From: Paenibacillus tianmuensis | GTDB lineage: Bacteria > Bacillota > Bacilli > Paenibacillales > NBRC-103111 | Assembly: GCF_900100345.1 (NCBI RefSeq) | Contig: NZ_FMTT01000031.1 | Coordinates: forward strand, 1-64,000 | DNA length: 64,000 bases | Direction: 5' to 3' | Shown: positions 29,984-41,619 of the stretch, piece after piece | How positions within the stretch are numbered: position 1 is the stretch's first letter | Layout: each line of letters starts with the position of its first letter | The notes under the pieces: generated by a model | Databases searched by the model: none | What the model saw: the letters and a program-made list of their open reading frames with translations, nothing else | Told to the model about the DNA's origin: nothing | Translations under genes and position numbers: made by a program

Positions 29984-31180
29984 ATGGAATGCGTCGTATC
30001 TTTGGAGGGGCTCGCCTCCAGCCAGCACGGACAGCTCAAATACGCCGCGGCGTTTATTGACGAGACCATCCGCGACATCCGGCTTGAGTCCGGGCACATT
30101 CATATCGTTCACGACTCCCCGAAAGGCAACGCCGCCATCGAAGAGCAGGTACGCAAGCTGATCGATCGTTTCTCGCAAGGGGATTTCGGCTTCAAGGAAA
30201 ACATCCTGTTCGAGCATAAAGCCGACACCCCGTACGAAGGCGATATCATCGCCGAGCTCGCCGATCGCAAAATCATCAAAGTGCTGGAGCCGGGCCTATT
30301 TATTTTCCGCGAGCCGTTCTCCAGTCTGATGCGTTTTCTCGACTACAGCTTCGTCACGAAAATAGCGAATCGTTTTGAAGGAATTACGGAGGAGCAGTAC
30401 CCGGCCGTCATTCATTGCGATACGCTGAACAAGACAAATCATTTTACTTCGTTTCCGGAGCACATTCACTTCCTGTCGCACCTGCGCGAGGACCTCGACA
30501 TCATCGAAACGTTCTCCCAATCGATCCGCGACGCCGGAGGCTGGAAGCAGGAGCAGCCGCTCGATCTGAACGCCAACCTGGCGAAGCCGAAATTCACGAT
30601 GAACCCGTCGACCTGCTACCACTGCTACGAGGGGCTGCAGAACGAGACGCTTGAAGGCGACGGCGTGACCGTGACGGCCATCTCCAAGTGCCACCGCTTC
30701 GAATCGCGCAATCATACGGACTTCGGACGACTGCTCGATTTCAGCATGCGGGAGATCATCTTCGTCGGCAGGCCGGATTACGTGAAGGAGAACCGGCTGC
30801 GCGCCATCGAATATTTGAAGGAGCTGGCCGTCGAATGGAACGTGGACAGCGTGCTGGAAATCGCGAACGATCCATTTTTCACGAACGACTTCCAGGTCAA
30901 GGCGTCCTTCCAGCGGAATCAAGAAATGAAGTACGAGCTCCGGCTGACGATTCCGAATATCAACAAGTCGATCGCCTGCAGCTCCGTCAACTTCCACAGC
31001 AACACGTTCGGCAATGCGTTCAATATTAAAATGGGCAAACGCAACGCGGTTACCGCCTGCGTCGGGTTCGGCATCGAGCGCTGGGCGTTCGCCTTCCTCG
31101 CGCAATACGGATTGGACGAGGCAAACTGGCCTGTTTCATTCCGTGAGCAGTACCACGCGTGGCAGGAAAAATCGCTCTAG
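29984..31180 (+). CDS. Class II aminoacyl-tRNA-synthetase-like amino acid:[carrier protein] ligase
   Basis: The 398-residue protein resembles the catalytic core of atypical seryl-tRNA synthetases, without a tRNA-binding N-terminal arm. A motif-2-like segment reads KCHRFESRN...GRLLDFSMREIIFVG (235-262), and motif 3 is GFGIERW (361-367). Candidate zinc ligands are C211 (or C214), E257 and C332, in the order and roughly the places of the Cys/Glu/Cys site of Bradyrhizobium-type ligases that load Gly or Ala onto carrier proteins. The residues before 140 form an alpha/beta domain I do not recognise. It starts 5 nt after the carrier protein gene. It should activate an amino acid with ATP and load it on Ser39 of that carrier, the job DltA does in classical dlt operons. 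The amino acid cannot be predicted. Confidence 0.85.
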   Translation: MECVVSLEGLASSQHGQLKYAAAFIDETIRDIRLESGHIHIVHDSPKGNAAIEEQVRKLIDRFSQGDFGFKENILFEHKADTPYEGDIIAELADRKIIKVLEPGLFIFREPFSSLMRFLDYSFVTKIANRFEGITEEQYPAVIHCDTLNKTNHFTSFPEHIHFLSHLREDLDIIETFSQSIRDAGGWKQEQPLDLNANLAKPKFTMNPSTCYHCYEGLQNETLEGDGVTVTAISKCHRFESRNHTDFGRLLDFSMREIIFVGRPDYVKENRLRAIEYLKELAVEWNVDSVLEIANDPFFTNDFQVKASFQRNQEMKYELRLTIPNINKSIACSSVNFHSNTFGNAFNIKMGKRNAVTACVGFGIERWAFAFLAQYGLDEANWPVSFREQYHAWQEKSL

Positions 31181-31250
31181 CGCCATAACTCGTGATTCTG
31201 TGATTGATAACTAATGATCGCCTTCATTGGAAAGTGTGGGTTTTCCCGTT

Positions 31251-32219
31251 ATGATCGCTTTTCTTCGCAAAAACAGCTTCGCGCTGCTGCTGTTGGCCGC
31301 TTTCGTCCTATCGGACGTGCTCATCTCCTGGTGGGACCCGATGGTGACCTCGCGGCGTTTTTATAAGAACGATTTTACGAAGACGCTCTTCCATCACGAT
31401 TGGCAGAGTCGGGGGTCGGCTTTTTACGGCAACTCCGCAGTCACGGGGGCGTATATCGAGACGGACTCGGCCGCCAAGCTGGTGGAGCTCGGACTTTCCT
31501 ATGGCAAGCTAACTGATCTGAAAGCGATTTTGGAGCAGCAGCGTTTCCAGGTGGAGGCGCAGCTTGTCGTCGGCATCGACGTGCATACGATGGTCGACAG
31601 CCTGGAAACGGACCCGACCTACCAGTGGTTCAAGCCTTGGTACCAGCCTTACGTCTACGCGTACCGCGATTATTTCCACGATACCGGGACGGAGATTGCC
31701 TGCGGCTTGTACCAAGGGCTTCTGCAGAAGCACGCCGCCCGCTTCGAAGCATGCGCCCGCTTCCCGGAAACGCTGAAGCTGAGCGTGTCCGATCCGCTGG
31801 CCTACCAGCCGCGCTGGATCGACAAGGAGCTTTATTTCGGCCGAAAATCCGATGAGGATCTCCGTAAAAAGTGGGACGAGTATGAGAAGCGGTTCGGCTG
31901 GATGACCAACCGGGATTTCAAGAACAATCTGGACGCGCTGGACTTCATCATCGCTTACAGTAAGCAGCAAGGCTTACCGCTGCGCGTCGTCTGGATGCCT
32001 TGGAACCGCGGCTACAAGCTGCCAGGCTACATGCCCGCTTTGCAAGAAGAAGTCAATCGGCGTCTGCAAGCGGCCGGCGTGCCGATGCTCGATCTGCTGA
32101 CGACATACGATCCGAAATATTTTCACGATCTCGTCCATCTGAGCCGTCAGGAAGGCGCTCCGGTATTTACGAAGGAGGTGGACGCATGGCTCGCTTCGCT
32201 CGCAAAATCGTCGAAGTGA
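31251..32219 (+). CDS. DltD-like SGNH-fold acyltransferase/esterase
   Basis: The 322-residue protein has one N-terminal membrane helix (about 10-27) and an extracytoplasmic alpha/beta domain. The nucleophile block reads FYGNSAVTG (Ser62) and the catalytic pair is at the C-terminus in FHDLVHLSRQEG (Asp293, His296), matching the GxS and D-x-x-H pattern of DltD and SGNH hydrolases. In the dlt pathway DltD takes the acyl group and transfers it to the teichoic acid. I start at ATG 31251; a TTG at 31227 would add eight residues but has no ribosome site. Its 3' end overlaps the microprotein gene at 32186 by 34 nt. Confidence 0.85.
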   Translation: MIAFLRKNSFALLLLAAFVLSDVLISWWDPMVTSRRFYKNDFTKTLFHHDWQSRGSAFYGNSAVTGAYIETDSAAKLVELGLSYGKLTDLKAILEQQRFQVEAQLVVGIDVHTMVDSLETDPTYQWFKPWYQPYVYAYRDYFHDTGTEIACGLYQGLLQKHAARFEACARFPETLKLSVSDPLAYQPRWIDKELYFGRKSDEDLRKKWDEYEKRFGWMTNRDFKNNLDALDFIIAYSKQQGLPLRVVWMPWNRGYKLPGYMPALQEEVNRRLQAAGVPMLDLLTTYDPKYFHDLVHLSRQEGAPVFTKEVDAWLASLAKSSK

Positions 32220-32296
32220 TCGTTTATCTCGCCATGCTCATCATGGTGCTGATCTACTTTACCGGCAAAGGATTGTTCATCTACGAAGGGTTCTGA
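32186..32296 (+). CDS. DltX-like 36-residue membrane microprotein
   Basis: The microprotein has a basic start (MARFARK), one transmembrane helix (about 9-25) and ends in FIYEGF. In DltX the C-terminal F-x-Y-x-x-F type motif carries the tyrosine that briefly holds the acyl group on its way from DltB to DltD; here that would be Tyr33. The ATG has a strong AAGGAGG 6 nt upstream. It overlaps the dltD-like gene in another frame and is followed after 101 nt by the MBOAT gene. Too short for routine gene finders, it is nevertheless well supported by ribosome site, topology, motif and context. Confidence 0.82.
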   Translation: MARFARKIVEVIVYLAMLIMVLIYFTGKGLFIYEGF

Positions 32297-32397
32297 TCTT
32301 GTCTTGATCAGCGCCGCGGGCGCCGATCGGTCCTTCCGTCCCGCTCCGGGCCGGTTTCCGACCCGCACGGCGGATGCATATGTTGGAGGAATCTTCG

Positions 32398-33549
32398 ATG
32401 TGGTATTTAAATATGAACGCGGTTATGGCTATGACCGGCATGGTGCTCGTGCTTGCCTTAACCCGGCGGTGGGCGGATAATAAGCGGCTGCTGCTGCTCG
32501 CGTTCAACCTATGCTTTTTGCTGCTGTTCAGTAAAAAGCTGCTCGCTTTTTACTTGGCCTACACGGCGCTGAACTATTTGGCCTTTCTATTTCTCAGCCA
32601 CACGACACGCTTTCGCAAGGGCTGGTTTATTCTGCTGATCGCCGCCAATGTGGCCGGTGTTTGCTCGCTGCGGCTGTTCGGGATGGAGGTATTTACTCAT
32701 CCGCTGTTCGACGCTATCATTGTGCTCGGCTTGATCTACAACGTGCTCAAGGTGATCGACGCGCTGTATTTCGCCTACTTTTTCGGTAAAGATGCCCGCG
32801 CAAAGGTTATCGACTATTTCAATTATATTTTGTTCATCCCGACGTTCACGTCCGGCCCCATTCTCAAATTCCGTGATTTCATGGCGGATACGAAACAGCC
32901 GTATCGGTTGGATGCTGCACAGACGGAAAGCAGCATCAAGCGCATCATTCTCGGTTTGTTCAAGAAGATCGTGCTCGTCACCTGGATGACCGACGTATTC
33001 AACCACTTATCGGGGCAAGAGCTTTACACGCATCAATCGCTATTTTTGATGGTCTGGTTTTATGCCCTGATCTACTTCGATTTCTCCGGCTACTCCGATA
33101 TTGCGATCGGCTTCGGAAGGCTGATGGGCTACAACATTCCGGAAAACTTCAAGAAACCGTTCCAATCCCCGACGCTGACGCAGTACTGGCGCAATTGGCA
33201 CGCCACGCTCGGTGACTGGTTCCGCGATCATATTTTTATCTTCTTCTCGCGCCAAACGCCGACCAAATGGACCGCAGCAGGCCTGTCCATCCTCATTATG
33301 GTGCTGATCGGGCTATGGCATGGCTTTAGCTGGCTCTATCTGCTGTGGGGCGTCTACCACGGCGTGTTAATCGCACTGGAGAATCTGCTCGGCAAAACGA
33401 CGGTCAACAAGAAAAAAGTATCCCGGACGTACTTCTTCGCCCGCTGCGCATTAACCCAACTACTCGTAACAGCGGCCGTTATCGTCTACAGCGGCAAAAG
33501 CGAAACGGTACTCCATATTTATCGTGGTCTCCTGAACTGGCCGTTCTAA
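32398..33549 (+). CDS. DltB-like MBOAT acyltransferase
   Basis: The 383-residue polytopic protein has about ten membrane helices and both MBOAT signatures: YWRNWHATLGDWFRDHIF (around His268) and the invariant His308 in GLWHGFSW. DltB family members pass an acyl group from a carrier protein thioester in the cytoplasm to an acceptor on the outer face, here most likely the tyrosine of the microprotein just upstream. ATG 32398 (GGAGG 8 nt upstream) is preferred over ATG 32374. It is the last gene of the operon, which ends at a strong terminator. Confidence 0.92.
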   Translation: MWYLNMNAVMAMTGMVLVLALTRRWADNKRLLLLAFNLCFLLLFSKKLLAFYLAYTALNYLAFLFLSHTTRFRKGWFILLIAANVAGVCSLRLFGMEVFTHPLFDAIIVLGLIYNVLKVIDALYFAYFFGKDARAKVIDYFNYILFIPTFTSGPILKFRDFMADTKQPYRLDAAQTESSIKRIILGLFKKIVLVTWMTDVFNHLSGQELYTHQSLFLMVWFYALIYFDFSGYSDIAIGFGRLMGYNIPENFKKPFQSPTLTQYWRNWHATLGDWFRDHIFIFFSRQTPTKWTAAGLSILIMVLIGLWHGFSWLYLLWGVYHGVLIALENLLGKTTVNKKKVSRTYFFARCALTQLLVTAAVIVYSGKSETVLHIYRGLLNWPF

Positions 33550-33559
33550 ACATGATAAA

Positions 33560-33593
33560 AGCAGCGTCCCTTCGCAGGCGCTGCTTCTTTTTT
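33560..33593 (+). terminator. Rho-independent terminator of the dlt-like operon
   Basis: A stem AGCAGCG/CGCTGCT with a 12-nt loop followed by TCTTTTTT, 10 nt after the stop of the MBOAT gene. Confidence 0.92.
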
Positions 33594-33615
33594 ACACGAA
33601 AATCGCGAAAATACC

Positions 33616-33906
33616 TCAACTGGCATCGGATTGCTTCCCTGTCGTCTCCATCACTTCTTCTTTGGCCGGGGCAGCTTGAACGTTGCATTGCAGCTGATTG
33701 CCGTTTGCCGTTATATGCAATTCCCCCACATATTGAAACACATCATCGCTGTCCTTCTTATGTACATGCACACAACCCGATTTCGTATTAATGTTTAGCG
33801 AGAGCTGATCGGGCAGCTCCACCAAGCAATGAAACCTTTTAAAATTGTTTGGGAAACGCAGCCAGGTGCCTGATACGGTTTCAACAATTTGTGTATCTTT
33901 GCTCAT
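33616..33906 (-). CDS. Conserved-looking small protein, unknown function
   Basis: The 96-residue soluble protein has a core of alternating beta-type pattern (GTWLRFPNNFKRFHCLVEL, LSLNINTKSGCVHVHKK, GELHITANGNQLQCNV) and a charged C-terminal tail. Three cysteines are spread along it without a metal-site pattern. The ATG at 33906 follows AAAGGGCGG by about 8 nt. It converges with the dlt-like operon, ending 23 nt from that terminator. I do not recognise the family; the coding call rests on ribosome site, length and composition. Confidence 0.6.
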   Translation of the reverse strand: MSKDTQIVETVSGTWLRFPNNFKRFHCLVELPDQLSLNINTKSGCVHVHKKDSDDVFQYVGELHITANGNQLQCNVQAAPAKEEVMETTGKQSDAS

Positions 33907-34129
33907 CTTACGATCCGCCCTTTCTTTAAAAAGTTACCCCTTCCCTCCCCTGATCCGAAGAGAATTATTTCCATTGTAAACCAATCAAAAGAAAAAGAAA
34001 CGGGAACATTGTCGAGCGTTTTTATCGAAAGCAAAACTTGCCCATCGAACAAGCATTCGCCGAGCCGTATATTTTAAGCAAATTGCCAGAAAATAAGGAT
34101 ATCCCCTTGGAAGGAGAACGTGATTCTGA

Positions 34130-34351
34130 ATGCTCTACACTCTTATCGCACTTGCGGCCATCGTATGCGTGATCTCTGCCGTTGCGTCATTTGTACTGGC
34201 TCGAAGGCAGCAAAATAAGGAGTTTGACAAAAACACGGACCCGACAACAGTCAAGCATCCCGTCATGGCGAATCCGATGCTCATCGTTTATGTTCTTTTT
34301 CCGATCGTTCTGGTTGCCGGCGCAGTTATCTGGTCTTACTATTCCAAATAA
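34130..34351 (+). CDS. Small two-helix membrane protein, unknown
   Basis: The 73-residue protein has two helices (about 3-24 and 48-69) and a polar linker (RRQQNKEFDKNTDPTTVKHP). The ATG follows GGAAGGAG at a rather long 13 nt. It lies 17 nt before the next gene (34369) and is probably co-transcribed with it. No family was recognised. Confidence 0.65.
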   Translation: MLYTLIALAAIVCVISAVASFVLARRQQNKEFDKNTDPTTVKHPVMANPMLIVYVLFPIVLVAGAVIWSYYSK

Positions 34352-34368
34352 AGTCGGAGGTCACTTCA

Positions 34369-34677
34369 GTGGATAAAACAACCTACTATGTATCGGTACA
34401 ATCTAAAACAATCATGCAGCACCAAGGCGACGCGGCTTACGAGTTGGAGATCGAAGCCACACCGGAGGAAATGATTAAACTGAAAGAATTGTTCGAAGAC
34501 CTGGAGTATACGGAGGAACAAACCTACTCCAGAGCTCTTTTTCCCGGTATTCCCTATCATCATGATGAGGCAAACGATGCGTATGACCTCAATTTGAAAA
34601 GCATCTATCAAACGCTGTACGGTTTGGGTACCGATGAAACAAAAAACCATATTCAAACGATGAACGTTTTGGACTGA
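34369..34677 (+). CDS. Small soluble protein, unknown function
   Basis: The 102-residue protein starts at a GTG with GGAGG 8 nt upstream. It is acidic and has an early beta strand pair (TTYYVSVQSKTIMQ, YELEIEATPEEM), then helices (IKLKELFEDLEYTEEQ) and a C-terminal helix. The reading frame is well supported but I know no function. It follows the small membrane protein at 34130. Confidence 0.7.
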   Translation: MDKTTYYVSVQSKTIMQHQGDAAYELEIEATPEEMIKLKELFEDLEYTEEQTYSRALFPGIPYHHDEANDAYDLNLKSIYQTLYGLGTDETKNHIQTMNVLD

Positions 34678-34735
34678 GTCGTGAACTTTTTAAGAAAAGG
34701 CGACACCTCGTTGCGTTATGTCCGAAACTCCTACT

Positions 34736-34763
34736 TTGAGCCGTAAGCAATTAATGATATAAT
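34736..34763 (+). promoter_or_regulatory. SigA promoter of the isomerase/epimerase gene
   Basis: TTGAGC (34736-34741), 16-bp spacer and a perfect TATAAT (34758-34763), about 55 bp upstream of the ATG at 34821. Confidence 0.7.
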
Positions 34764-34820
34764 TTGGATGAGCGTTCCGTTGTACGCGCGTTCATTTTGA
34801 TTATTTTCGGAGGTGTCCCC

Positions 34821-35789
34821 ATGAAATTAGGCGTTTTCACGGTATTATTCCAGCAGAAGCCTTTCGAAGAAGCGCTTGACTACATTGCATCCAAAGGACT
34901 TGACGCTGTTGAAATCGGCACCGGCGGCTACCCGGGTAAAGCGCACTGCGACCCGGACGTGCTGCTCAGCGATAACGGCAAGCTGAAAGCATTCAAGCAA
35001 GCGATCGAATCCCGCGGACTGACGATCAGCGCGCTCAGTTGCCACGGTAACCCGCTTCATCCGCAAAAAGCGCTCGCCCAAGCCGATCACGAAGCGCTGC
35101 TTAAAACGGTCGATCTTGCCCAGAAGCTCGAGGTGCCTGTCGTCAATGCATTCTCCGGCTGCCCGGGAGACTCCGACAACGCGAAATATCCGAACTGGCC
35201 GGTGGCTCCTTGGCCGCCCGATTTCCAAGAGATTCTTGACTGGCAGTGGGCCAACAAAGTCATTCCGTACTGGACGGAAACCGGCAAATACGCTTCCGAG
35301 CGCGGCGTGAAATTCGGTCTCGAGCTGCATGGCGGCTTCTCCGTCCATACTCCAGCGACGCTGCTGCGTCTGCGCGAAGCGGCCGGCGACGCCATTGGCG
35401 CGAACCTGGACCCGAGCCATATGTGGTGGCAGGGCATCGATCCGGTGCAGGCGGTGAACATTCTTGGCCGCGCAGGCGCCATTCACCATTTCCATGCCAA
35501 AGATACGTCGATCGATCCGATCAACGTCAACCGTTACGGGGTAACGGATATGCAGTCCTACGCGAACATGCTGGACCGCGCTTGGCAGTTCCGTACCGTC
35601 GGCTACGGGCACGATCTCAAGACGTGGGCAGACATCATTAGCGCGCTTCGCTTAGTCGGATACGACTATGTCGTTAGCATTGAGCATGAAGACGGCTTGA
35701 TGTCGGTAGACGAAGGCTTTACGAAAGCAGTGCAAAACCTGCAGCAAATCCTCATCAAAGAGCCACTTGGCGAAATGTGGTGGGTGTAA
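34821..35789 (+). CDS. Sugar phosphate isomerase/epimerase (xylose isomerase-like TIM barrel)
   Basis: The 322-residue protein has the AP-endonuclease-2 type barrel of the IolE/IolI/Hyi group. Likely metal ligands are in GLELHGGFS, ANLDPSHMWWQG, HHFHAKD and VSIEHED (Glu, Asp/His, His and Glu). The start ATG 34821 follows CGGAGGTG by 5-6 nt; the frame is open further upstream through the promoter, so that part is not coding. It is a monocistronic unit with its own promoter and terminator. Relatives act on inositol derivatives, hydroxypyruvate or oxidised sugars; the substrate here is unknown. Confidence 0.92.
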   Translation: MKLGVFTVLFQQKPFEEALDYIASKGLDAVEIGTGGYPGKAHCDPDVLLSDNGKLKAFKQAIESRGLTISALSCHGNPLHPQKALAQADHEALLKTVDLAQKLEVPVVNAFSGCPGDSDNAKYPNWPVAPWPPDFQEILDWQWANKVIPYWTETGKYASERGVKFGLELHGGFSVHTPATLLRLREAAGDAIGANLDPSHMWWQGIDPVQAVNILGRAGAIHHFHAKDTSIDPINVNRYGVTDMQSYANMLDRAWQFRTVGYGHDLKTWADIISALRLVGYDYVVSIEHEDGLMSVDEGFTKAVQNLQQILIKEPLGEMWWV

Positions 35790-35815
35790 AGCCTTTCAAA
35801 GTTATGAAAAACGAT

Positions 35816-35860
35816 GGAGCGCTCCCTCTACTCTGAGGAGGCGCTCCTTTTATATTTTTT
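35816..35860 (+). terminator. Rho-independent terminator after the isomerase gene
   Basis: Arms GGAGCGC/GCGCTCC followed by TTTTATATTTTTT. Confidence 0.9.
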
Positions 35861-35881
35861 GGAATCATCCTCTCGAAACGC

Positions 35882-35912
35882 CAAAAGGACAGCGTCCCGG
35901 GAGACCTGTCCT
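35882..35912 (-). terminator. Rho-independent terminator after the small membrane protein gene
   Basis: On the minus strand arms AGGACAG/CTGTCCT are followed by a short TTTT, about 45 nt beyond the stop at 35957. Confidence 0.65.
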
Positions 35913-35956
35913 TGTCCGTGCATGTATGATCTTATTCGCGTCTCTGCAGCAGCAGC

Positions 35957-36172
35957 TTACAGCTTGCCCATCCAGCCCATAACCATAACTGCGCTCAAGG
36001 TTACGAATACGGCCAAACTAACCAGACCGAAGCCAATGGCGAACGGATTTTTCTTTTTAGCGCCGAGCAACCGGAAAAGGCCGATGGCAATAACTACCGT
36101 GAACAAGATCACGAAGATATCGAAACCGGAAAAGTTGCTCGTGGCTTTTGCCGCTTCTTCAGCCAAAAACAT
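35957..36172 (-). CDS. Small two-helix membrane protein (possibly DUF2759-like)
   Basis: The 71-residue protein has a short polar N-terminus and two helices (about 19-36 and 46-66) separated by GAKKKNPFAIGFG. The ATG at 36172 has a strong AGGAGG 7 nt upstream. The second half (NPFAIGFGLVSLAVFVTLS) recalls the DUF2759 group of small Bacillus membrane proteins, but I am unsure. It stands alone with its own terminator. Confidence 0.7.
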   Translation of the reverse strand: MFLAEEAAKATSNFSGFDIFVILFTVVIAIGLFRLLGAKKKNPFAIGFGLVSLAVFVTLSAVMVMGWMGKL

Positions 36173-36520
36173 GGAGGGACCTCCTTCAATATGCGAAAAT
36201 ACTTAATTTCTATCTTATCTTGACTAGCTTGGAAGTGCAAGCGATTTCTCCAAGTGTAACAAGTTTGTCAACATTTTCGCCGGGAAGCGGCAGGGCTTAA
36301 CTTCTTCGCCGTTGCCCCCTCTGTGAGGCACTTCACTCAAGACGTGAAAGGCTTATTTGGCAGCCATTGATGAACCGGAATTTCTCGAATCTTCCGCGCA
36401 AATATAAAATGTCCATTTCTTCTACTATTTATAACTCCGGCCATGCGGAAATTCAGTGCCTGGCCTTCACGCCCACGACCAGAAGTACATTGCCGACATC
36501 GGCCTGCAAGGCTCAATCGT
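36173..36520. other. Intergenic stretch, no gene seen
   Basis: This region lies upstream of the small membrane protein and downstream of uvrA. Short open frames exist (one on the minus strand, 36337-36585) but they have no ribosome site, contain the uvrA terminator and show no recognisable protein. It must contain the promoter of the small membrane protein gene, which I could not pinpoint. Confidence 0.5.
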
Positions 36521-36568
36521 AAAAACGCCGCTCTCAAGCGAGTTTCCCGGCTTGGAGCAGCGTTTTTT
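36521..36568 (-). terminator. Rho-independent terminator of the uvrBA operon
   Basis: On the minus strand an imperfect stem AACGC..CTC..AAGC/GCTTGAGAG..GCGTT is followed by TTTTTAC, about 25 nt after the uvrA stop. A T-run on the other side too makes it potentially bidirectional. Confidence 0.8.
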
Positions 36569-36590
36569 CTATCCCTATGGGTCATCGAAG

Positions 36591-39473
<2,883 letters not shown>

Positions 39474-39493
39474 GTTTCGAAAGCCTCCCTTGA

Positions 39494-41500
39494 CTACAGC
39501 TCGGCCTTCAATTCGAGCACGGCGTCGCGGAGCTCCGCGGCACGCTCAAACTGCAGGTTTTTGGCTGCTTCCTTCATTTCCTGCTCCAACCGTTCGATCA
39601 GCGAGATGCGGTCTTTCTTGGACATCTTCGCCTGCTTCACTTCCGACAAATAGTCGGCCTTCTGCTCGGCCACTTTGGTCGCTTCAATCACATCGCGCAC
39701 TTTCTTCTGTATCGTTTGCGGCGTAATGCCGTGTTTCTCATTATAAGCGAGCTGAATCGTCCGGCGGCGACTCGTTTCCTGAAACGCCTTCTCCATCGAA
39801 TCGGTCACTTTATCCCCGTACATGATCACATGCCCGTTGGCGTTGCGCGCCGCCCGCCCGATCGTCTGGATCAAGGAGCGCTCCGAACGCAGGAAGCCTT
39901 CTTTGTCGGCATCGAGAATCGCCACAAGCGATACCTCCGGCAAGTCCAGCCCTTCCCGCAGCAGGTTGATGCCGACGAGAACGTGGAACGTGCCGAGCCG
40001 CAATTCGCGCAAAATCTGCATCCGCTCAAGCGTCTTGATGTCCGAGTGCAAATACCGCACCTTGATGCCGATTTCCTTGAAGTAATCGGTCAAATCTTCG
40101 GCCATCTTCTTCGTTAGCGTCGTGACGAGCACCCGCTCGTCTTTTTTGATCCGGTCTTGAATTTCTTCCAGCAGATCGTCGATCTGACCTTTGGTCGGGC
40201 GCACCTCGATCACCGGATCGACGAGTCCGGTCGGACGAATAATCTGCTGTACCATCTCGGGACAGTGCTCCAGCTCATACGGTCCCGGCGTCGCCGAGGC
40301 GTAAATGATCTGATTCACTTTCTCTTCAAACTCCTCGAAACGGAGCGGCCGGTTATCCAGCGCCGAAGGCAGCCGGAAGCCGTGATTAACGAGCACTTCC
40401 TTGCGCGCCCGGTCGCCGTTATACATCGCGCGGACCTGCGGCAGCGTCACGTGCGATTCGTCCACGATTACGAGCATGTCGTCCGGGAAATAATCAAACA
40501 GCGTGTACGGCGTCGCCCCGCGCTCGCGGAACGTCAGCGGCCCCGAATAGTTCTCGATCCCGGAGCAAAAGCCCATCTCCTGCATCATCTCGATGTCGTA
40601 ACGCGTCCGCTGCTCCAGGCGCTGCGCCTCCAGTAGCTTGCCCTCTCCGCGCAGTTGCTCAAGTCGTTCCTCCAACTCCCGCTCGATGTTCACGAGCGCC
40701 CGCTTCATTGTCTCCTCGTGCGTCACGAAGTGAGAAGCCGGAAAGATGGCGATATGATCGCGCTCTCCGATAATCTCGCCAGTGAGTACGTTAATCTCCG
40801 TGATCCGCTCGATTTCATCGCCAAACAGCTCCACACGGATCGCTTGCTCGCCGTGTGAAGCCGGAAAAATCTCGATAACGTCGCCGCGTACGCGGAACGT
40901 GCCCCGTACGAAGTTCATATCGTTTCGCTGGTACTGAATGTCAATAAGCCGATGCAAAATGTCATTGCGGGAACGCTCCATACCAACCCGAAGCGACAGC
41001 ACGAGATCCCGGTACTCCATCGGAGAACCGAGGCCGTAGATGCACGATACGCTCGCGACGATAATAACGTCGCGGCGCTCGAAAAGCGAGCTGGTCGCCG
41101 AGTGCCGGAGCTTGTCGATTTCTTCGTTAATGCTGGAATCCTTCTCAATATACGTATCCGACGACGGAATATACGCCTCCGGCTGATAGTAATCGTAATA
41201 GCTGACGAAATAGGAGACGGCGTTGTTCGGGAAAAACTCCTGCAGCTCGCTGCACAGCTGCGCGGCTAACGTCTTGTTGTGCGCAATCAGCAGCGTCGGT
41301 CGGTTCAATCGGGCGATCACCTGGGCCGCCGTAAACGTCTTCCCCGTTCCCGTTGCGCCAAGCAGCGTCTGATGTCTTTTCCCTTCCCGTATGCCGTTCA
41401 CCAGCTGCTCGATTGCGGCCGGCTGATCCCCTTGCGGTTGGAACTCCGCTACGAGCTGAAATTTCTTGTCGCTGTAGACGACTTCGTTCATTTTGCTCAT
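39494..41500 (-). CDS. uvrB: Excinuclease ABC subunit B
   Basis: The 668-residue protein verifies DNA damage and recruits UvrC. It has Walker [11 protein letters not shown] (about 44-53), the beta-hairpin [13 protein letters not shown], helicase motifs ([34 protein letters not shown]) and a C-terminal UVR domain ([20 protein letters not shown]). The ATG at 41500 has only a weak ribosome site (GGGTGATC); ATG 41491 is a less likely alternative. It is the first gene of uvrBA. Confidence 0.98.
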   Translation of the reverse strand: MSKMNEVVYSDKKFQLVAEFQPQGDQPAAIEQLVNGIREGKRHQTLLGATGTGKTFTAAQVIARLNRPTLLIAHNKTLAAQLCSELQEFFPNNAVSYFVSYYDYYQPEAYIPSSDTYIEKDSSINEEIDKLRHSATSSLFERRDVIIVASVSCIYGLGSPMEYRDLVLSLRVGMERSRNDILHRLIDIQYQRNDMNFVRGTFRVRGDVIEIFPASHGEQAIRVELFGDEIERITEINVLTGEIIGERDHIAIFPASHFVTHEETMKRALVNIERELEERLEQLRGEGKLLEAQRLEQRTRYDIEMMQEMGFCSGIENYSGPLTFRERGATPYTLFDYFPDDMLVIVDESHVTLPQVRAMYNGDRARKEVLVNHGFRLPSALDNRPLRFEEFEEKVNQIIYASATPGPYELEHCPEMVQQIIRPTGLVDPVIEVRPTKGQIDDLLEEIQDRIKKDERVLVTTLTKKMAEDLTDYFKEIGIKVRYLHSDIKTLERMQILRELRLGTFHVLVGINLLREGLDLPEVSLVAILDADKEGFLRSERSLIQTIGRAARNANGHVIMYGDKVTDSMEKAFQETSRRRTIQLAYNEKHGITPQTIQKKVRDVIEATKVAEQKADYLSEVKQAKMSKKDRISLIERLEQEMKEAAKNLQFERAAELRDAVLELKAEL

Positions 41501-41619
41501 CTGATCACCCGTTCATTAAAAAGACTTTGTTTTCCTTCTAAACTTTTATCTGCCATATTCCGATAAATAACTAAGCGTCGGTTGACGCGCATTCGACTCC
41601 GTTCGACGATTTCCTGAGA

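Noticed and set aside
36337-36585. 82-residue minus-strand open frame after uvrA
   Set aside because: It overlaps the uvrA terminator, has no ribosome site and no recognisable sequence.
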